A DNA stretch of 10,397 bases, from NCBI GenBank assembly GCA_003243255.1, contig QFQM01000154.1, forward strand, positions 1 through 10,397, in the 5' to 3' direction. This DNA is from Flavobacterium psychrophilum. Lineage in GTDB: Bacteria; Bacteroidota; Bacteroidia; Flavobacteriales; Flavobacteriaceae. The notes under the pieces were generated by a model. The model searched no databases. It worked only from the letters and a program-made list of their open reading frames with translations, and was not told the origin of the DNA. Positions 6,543 to 10,397 of this stretch are shown here, piece by piece. Position numbers and translations under genes: made by a program. Within the stretch, counting starts at the first letter, position 1. Each line of letters opens with the position of its first letter.

Positions 6543-7187
6543 TTATACCAGTTTTTGACGAATGGCCAATGCCACCGCCTCTGTCATCGAGCTGACATGG
6601 AGTTTGGTATAAATGTTTTTCATATGAAAGCGAACTGTATCGTAGGTAATAGTGCAAGCCAATGCGATTTGCTTATAGCTCAACCCCTTCACCAAATGGA
6701 CAAGAATTTCTCTCTCACGTTCAGAAAGTTGCTCCGTTGTTTTGCCAGGTGACGCGGCCATTTGCTTGAAGATCTCCAGCACACGGCTCGCAATATTGGC
6801 TGACATAGGCGCTCCACCCTGATAGGCTTCCTCAATTGACTGAAGATACTTTACAGGGGTACTTGTCTTTAACAGATAGCCACTTGCTCCCGAGCAAATA
6901 GCTGCAAAAATTTTGTCATCATCGTCAAACGCGGTTTGTATAATTACGCGTACCTGTGGAAAATTTTCCTTGATCAGTTTTATACCGTCTATGCCACTAA
7001 TATCGGGAAGTTGGATATCCATCAACACGACATCGGGAAGGTTCTTCTGCATCTTTTTAACTATTTCTTTGCAACTGGAGTATGCACCGACCACTGAATA
7101 GCCTGGAGTATTATCTATTAGTAGTTGTAACCCTTGCAGGGTACCTACGTGATCTTCGACGATTGCCACCCGAATGTCCTGCATCAT
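6543..7187 (-). CDS. NarL/LuxR-family response regulator
   Basis: A 214-residue two-component regulator. The receiver domain (about 4-122) has the acidic pair E11-D12, the phosphorylated aspartate D57 in VVLMDIQLPD, T85 in VIIQTAF, and the invariant K107 in GYLLKTS, so it should be active. The LuxR-type DNA-binding domain is at about 149-210, with LSEREREILVHLVKGLSYKQ followed by the recognition helix in TYDTVRFHMKNIYTKL. Length is normal for the family. The gene follows the sensor kinase by 54 bases on the same strand, and this pairing marks the kinase as its partner. Three matching inverted repeats in this block, one of them 45-64 bases before its own ATG, are candidate binding sites, which would imply autoregulation. 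The next ATG (residue 2) is equally possible as start. Confidence 0.94.
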   Translation of the reverse strand: MMQDIRVAIVEDHVGTLQGLQLLIDNTPGYSVVGAYSSCKEIVKKMQKNLPDVVLMDIQLPDISGIDGIKLIKENFPQVRVIIQTAFDDDDKIFAAICSGASGYLLKTSTPVKYLQSIEEAYQGGAPMSANIASRVLEIFKQMAASPGKTTEQLSEREREILVHLVKGLSYKQIALACTITYDTVRFHMKNIYTKLHVSSMTEAVALAIRQKLV

Positions 7188-7231
7188 ATCAATTACGTTA
7201 GATCAAGTTGGCTAGATGAAAACGGATGTAC

Positions 7232-7251
7232 AACTACCATATTAAGCAGTT
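7232..7251 (-). promoter_or_regulatory. Putative operator C (inverted repeat upstream of response regulator)
   Basis: The plus strand reads AACTACC, then ATATTA, then AGCAGTT. It overlaps the stop codon of the sensor kinase (7242-7244) and precedes the response-regulator ATG by 45-64 bases. It matches site A at 16 of 20 bases and site B at 14 of 20. Because part of it is coding sequence, the match is less independent than for A and B. Confidence 0.35.
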
Positions 7252-9164
7252 CTAAAATTTAACCGGATTGTTGTTCCTGAGAGCGAATTAGATTCGATAT
7301 CCAGACGGCCCCGTATCTCCATGGCGCGGTGTTGCATGTTATCCAGCCCATTGCCCTTCGTTATCGCATGTGTTTCAAAGCCAACGCCATTGTCGGAGAT
7401 AATCATTTCCAAATTCTTACTCTCCAATCGAATTACTACTTCAATGGAATGAGCTTTGGAGTATTTTGATGCATTGTTTACCGCTTCTTTAAAAATCAGA
7501 TACATATTTTTTCGTTGCTGCATGCTGAGTTTCAGCAGCTGGATTTGTTCTTCGGCTTTAAAGGTGTACCGGATATTTACTTCATTTAAAATATTATGCG
7601 CAAAGCTATTCATCCGTTCGATCAATGTTTTCATCGAGTCGTTGCGTGGACTTATGGTCCATACGATGTCACCCATATCTTCCAAAACCGTGCGACTTGT
7701 ATTACCTATTTTAGTAATCACCTCTTTTGCCTCGGTTTGGTTGGTGTCCATTTTCCGGTTGGCCACTTCACTGAATATGGATATACTGCTCAACGCAGAG
7801 CCCATATCATCATGTAAGTCATTGGCAATTTTGTTCCTCAGATTCAATTCTCCAATTTTTTGCATGGAGGTGATCCGCAATACAATTAAGAAAGCAATAA
7901 CCAGTAACAGCGCAAACCCGGTGAGTAATAAATAACGTTCTATTCTTGCCTGGTCGATTTTCGCATTGAACAGTCTTTTGTCTTCAACCGCCTGAATACT
8001 ATCAGCAATGGATTTCTTTTCGAACTCGTACTTATACTGGGATTTTAAAACAGCTTTGTTAGTAGCCGTGTTTTGAATGCTGTCGCTCATGGTTTTTGAT
8101 AGTTCGAGCATAGCAAGTGCCTGCGCTACAGCACCTGTTTGCTTGTAGATTTTATAGAGTCCATCAGCAGACAAATGAATATCCTTGGGATACCCCAGAC
8201 TCTTGCCTAGTGCCAACCCCTGGCGAAAGTATGTTTCTGCTTCTTTATAGTTCTTCTCTAAAAGCAATACTTGCCCTATTCCAATGATACATTTCGATTC
8301 GCCATTGGTATCTCCTATTTTCTTGAAAAGCACCCGAGCACTGTTGTAATTGTCATTTGCTTCCTTGAATCTGTTTTGAAATTTGCAAACGGAACCTATG
8401 CTGAAATAGCCATTGGCAACGTCTTGGTCAATATTAAGGTCTTTAAATAACGCTATTTGCTTGTGAAAATAATCCAACGAACGTGGGTAGTCTTTTTCAT
8501 CTACATACACTTGCCCCAGACAGGCATAAGTAAAGGCTATCGATTGTTTGTCGTGTGTACTGAGCGCAATAGCAAGTGCTTTATTATGATTTTCAATTGC
8601 CTTCTTTGATTCACCTTGTTCTTTGTAAATGGAACCAATGATATTCAAATTGTAAGTCTGGTTTTCAGTCTGACCCAATTTTTCATAGAGCTTTAGGCTT
8701 TGGTAGAGCGAGGACAAAGCCTTACTGATGTTACCCAGCGAGTTGAAGAGTCGACCATTGTTGTAGTAAGCGTTAGCAATATTGAGGGAGTCTTTAAGTG
8801 ATTCAAAAAGATTCAATGCTTTGATTCCATAAGTTAACGCCATCCCAGTTTCACCTTTATATTTAAGGGCAACTCCCTTATTATTGTACGCAGTAGCCAA
8901 ATAAGCCAGATACGTGTTGCTCAACGCATCACTCACCCCTGCCACTTTTTTCTCAGCCAGGTCGAGCAACTGATCGTTGTAGTATTGCCATGCACCTTCG
9001 GGTTGAGTATTGGCTAAATATTCCAGGATACGAAGACGAGAAGTATCGCTTTGAGGATGTGCTAAAACCTGCTTAACGGAGTCTGCATTGGCAGTCTGGC
9101 AACTGGCCTGCTTGAGGCCTGCCAGTAAAAGAACACTAAAAAGTGCTACCATGAAATTTTTCAT
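7242..9164 (-). CDS. TPR sensor histidine kinase (HisKA_3 type)
   Basis: A 640-residue sensor kinase from the ATG at 9164. The frame stays open to an ATG at 9227, but the inner start places a proper signal peptide (MKNFMVALFSVLLLAGLKQA, ending SCQ) at the N-terminus. Residues about 30-360 are a run of tetratricopeptide repeats with clear units such as AYNNKGVALKYKGETGMALT and NIIGSIYKEQGESKKAI, expected in the periplasm. A coiled linker (about 370-408) leads to one membrane helix (about 410-430). The cytoplasmic part has the HisKA_3 motif NDLHDDMGSALSSI with phosphorylated H451, then the ATPase domain with the N-box EAVNNASKYS (N564), DNGVGF (D591) and GNGL (604-607). All key residues are present. 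It pairs with the response regulator 54 bases downstream. The signal sensed is unknown; TPRs suggest a protein or peptide partner. Confidence 0.93.
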   Translation of the reverse strand: MKNFMVALFSVLLLAGLKQASCQTANADSVKQVLAHPQSDTSRLRILEYLANTQPEGAWQYYNDQLLDLAEKKVAGVSDALSNTYLAYLATAYNNKGVALKYKGETGMALTYGIKALNLFESLKDSLNIANAYYNNGRLFNSLGNISKALSSLYQSLKLYEKLGQTENQTYNLNIIGSIYKEQGESKKAIENHNKALAIALSTHDKQSIAFTYACLGQVYVDEKDYPRSLDYFHKQIALFKDLNIDQDVANGYFSIGSVCKFQNRFKEANDNYNSARVLFKKIGDTNGESKCIIGIGQVLLLEKNYKEAETYFRQGLALGKSLGYPKDIHLSADGLYKIYKQTGAVAQALAMLELSKTMSDSIQNTATNKAVLKSQYKYEFEKKSIADSIQAVEDKRLFNAKIDQARIERYLLLTGFALLLVIAFLIVLRITSMQKIGELNLRNKIANDLHDDMGSALSSISIFSEVANRKMDTNQTEAKEVITKIGNTSRTVLEDMGDIVWTISPRNDSMKTLIERMNSFAHNILNEVNIRYTFKAEEQIQLLKLSMQQRKNMYLIFKEAVNNASKYSKAHSIEVVIRLESKNLEMIISDNGVGFETHAITKGNGLDNMQHRAMEIRGRLDIESNSLSGTTIRLNFRTA

Positions 9165-10139
9165 CAGCTCTGGTAAATTAAAAATTGCGCAACATTTTTT
9201 TTTACCAGTCAAATTGGACTTTGTCATCCTAGCGAAATCGGGTTAGTGAGTACCAGTAGACATTTCGATATCAGGGATATAATGTCAGGAGCATGAAATC
9301 ATTAGATCAGTAAATTCCGCTCATTGTTTTACAATATAAAACATATTGATTACTTTCAACTACTGCGATCGATCTGTTTTAGGATACGGTATACTGAAAT
9401 GGTCTAGTTGGAAGGTATTTTTTTGTTAAAGATATCAACCCATTCTATTGTTACTATGATCGATGTTGTCACGTCGGCAACTCTAATGTGTCATGTTGTT
9501 AGTGACCAACTGGGATAGCGTTGTCCATATTGCAACCTATAGCTGAAGCTTCCTTTTGGAAGCTTTCTTAACTCGTGTACAGTCAGCCTGGCTGTAAATC
9601 GATGTAAAGCTCCAAGTGGTGAAAGACTATTTTCTTATATAGTTAGTTATACGCAGCGAAGCCAACAGCAGCGATTAAGAGAAAAAGTAATGATTTTGTA
9701 ATTGACCCTATACCTCCGTCAAATTTGCGGACGAACTGTCCTCTTTTGAATGTCTGATCGTTTTGATCGTAATTCGGTCAGGTAGTGCTACTCGGCGCCC
9801 ATTTTTTTAATGTTTCTCGAAAACGAATTGCTGTTCTATGCCCGAGTAATTAAATTGAACAACATAATTATGCCAAATGAGCCGTTACTTAATAGGACAG
9901 TGATGACCTTTATAATTAACTATTCGACTGGCAAGGCGTTCATGTAACAATACTACTTTCGGTTGCAACATGTGTCTTAGCCTTTGTATCAGCGACTCAT
10001 CTACTTTTACCCCACAAACTTTATACCCAATGACTTTTCAGGAAAAATCACCTTTGAATTACCACGCTTGAACTCGAACCTCATTTAGTCGGCTTAACTC
10101 TATTAATTCCTAACTAACCATCTATTTATTGCTTACCCC
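9165..10139. other. Gap between divergent genes: control region plus possible decayed coding
   Basis: The gap should contain the promoters of the sensor kinase (leftward) and of the TPR gene (rightward), but no confident TTTG / TAnnTTTG pair was found for either. The first 63 bases are an open extension of the kinase frame, probably untranslated. On the minus strand, a frame from 10037 to 9885 reads plausibly as protein (VDESLIQRLRHMLQPKVVLL) and continues after one stop through WHNYVVQFNYSGIEQQFVFE to 9811. A frame from 9777 to 9643 ends in a hydrophobic helix (SLLFLLIAAVGFAAYN) but has no usable start codon. These look like broken remnants or chance. I recognise no family. Confidence 0.3.
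9545..9566 (+). terminator. Strong hairpin, possible weak terminator
   Basis: AAGCTTCC and GGAAGCTT form a perfect eight-base stem with a TTTT loop, followed on the plus strand by TCTTAA. The T-run is short and interrupted, so termination would be inefficient. No plus-strand gene precedes it. It may instead be a small RNA structure or a binding site. Confidence 0.35.
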
Positions 10140-10397
10140 ATGCGAAAGCTTTTTCTCGTTGCGTGTCTTATTTACAGTTTCGGAGCAGTTGCCCAATATA
10201 AAGAAGTAGTTCAGACCAAAAGAAAGCTGGATAGCTTATATCTACTTATCAAAACTCATTCCCGACAAGACACCACCCGGGTGATCCTATTAAACGAAGC
10301 CAGCCATTACCAGCAAAACGTAGATGTACGCAAGAATCTGGATTTAGCGTCCGAAGCGTTGCAATTGTCAAAGACACTAAATTTCGCAAAGGGGATC
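10140..10397 (+). CDS. Secreted TPR-type protein, N-terminal part (cut by window edge)
   Basis: This is the first 86 codons of a plus-strand gene from the ATG at 10140. The signal peptide is residues 1-19 (MRKLFLVACLIYSFGAVAQ, cut after VAQ). The mature part starts with a helical stretch, KRKLDSLYLLIKTHSRQDTT, then RVILLNEASHYQ and a helix pair ending ALQLSKTLNFAKGI, the usual beginning of a TPR array in Bacteroidota sensor proteins. The layout closely parallels the start of the divergent sensor kinase (a DSVKQVL helix, a PQSDTSRLRILEYLAN turn and helix, then TPRs). The missing part could be a histidine kinase, an adenylate-cyclase-type output or a LuxR-type DNA-binding domain; this cannot be told here. 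The spacer before the ATG has no clear ribosome binding site, as is common in this phylum. Confidence 0.8.
   Translation, partial: MRKLFLVACLIYSFGAVAQYKEVVQTKRKLDSLYLLIKTHSRQDTTRVILLNEASHYQQNVDVRKNLDLASEALQLSKTLNFAKGI

Noticed and set aside
9358..9364. AACTACT half-site upstream of the sensor kinase
   Set aside because: No matching second half-site at six-base spacing; a seven-base half-site alone is expected by chance.
1..10397. CRISPR array, tRNA, rRNA, insertion sequence or prophage
   Set aside because: No regularly spaced direct repeats, no cloverleaf or rRNA-like stretch, and no recognisable transposase, integrase or terminal repeat was seen. The tail-fibre-like protein has a signal peptide and no phage neighbours.

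Overview
The window looks like chromosomal DNA from a member of the Bacteroidota, probably a Cytophagales- or Chitinophagales-type environmental bacterium. The evidence is an ECF sigma factor followed by a FecR-type anti-sigma factor, a protein with a type IX secretion (T9SS, Por) C-terminal sorting domain, a TPR-containing HisKA_3 histidine kinase with a LuxR-type response regulator, a lipoprotein whose lipidated Cys is followed by Lys-Lys, and ribosome binding sites that are mostly A-rich rather than GGAGG. No genus can be assigned from sequence alone. No rRNA, tRNA, CRISPR array or intact mobile element was seen.

Almost every gene is on the minus strand. From left to right: the start of fecR (cut by the window edge) and its upstream ECF sigma gene (1-1007); a lone M50-type membrane metalloprotease (1257-2054); a 675-base gap with no convincing gene; a secreted antibiotic-biosynthesis-monooxygenase (ABM) domain protein (2730-3122); a 615-base gap with hairpins and a plus-facing intrinsic terminator; then a long co-directional block from 9164 down to 3738. 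In transcription order that block holds a TPR sensor histidine kinase, a NarL/LuxR response regulator, a small lipoprotein, a short T9SS-sorted protein and a 546-residue secreted repeat protein. A further gap of about 975 bases separates this block from a divergent plus-strand gene, cut by the right edge, that begins like another secreted TPR protein.

The most interesting signal is a set of three closely matching 20-base imperfect inverted repeats, AACTACY-N6-RGYAGKT, at 5913-5932, 6507-6526 and 7232-7251. Each lies just upstream of a gene in the block: the T9SS protein, the lipoprotein and the response regulator. All three have the same spacing and orientation, and the first two are identical at 19 of 23 bases. 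I infer that they could be operators, most simply for the response regulator encoded beside them. This would make the block a self-regulated two-component module controlling a set of exported surface proteins.

The three long gaps contain short minus-strand reading frames that look protein-like but are broken by stops and frame changes. They may be old decayed genes or chance; none could be assigned to a family. Three genes in the block have a likely start downstream of the longest possible one. In each case the inner ATG puts a proper signal peptide at the N-terminus.
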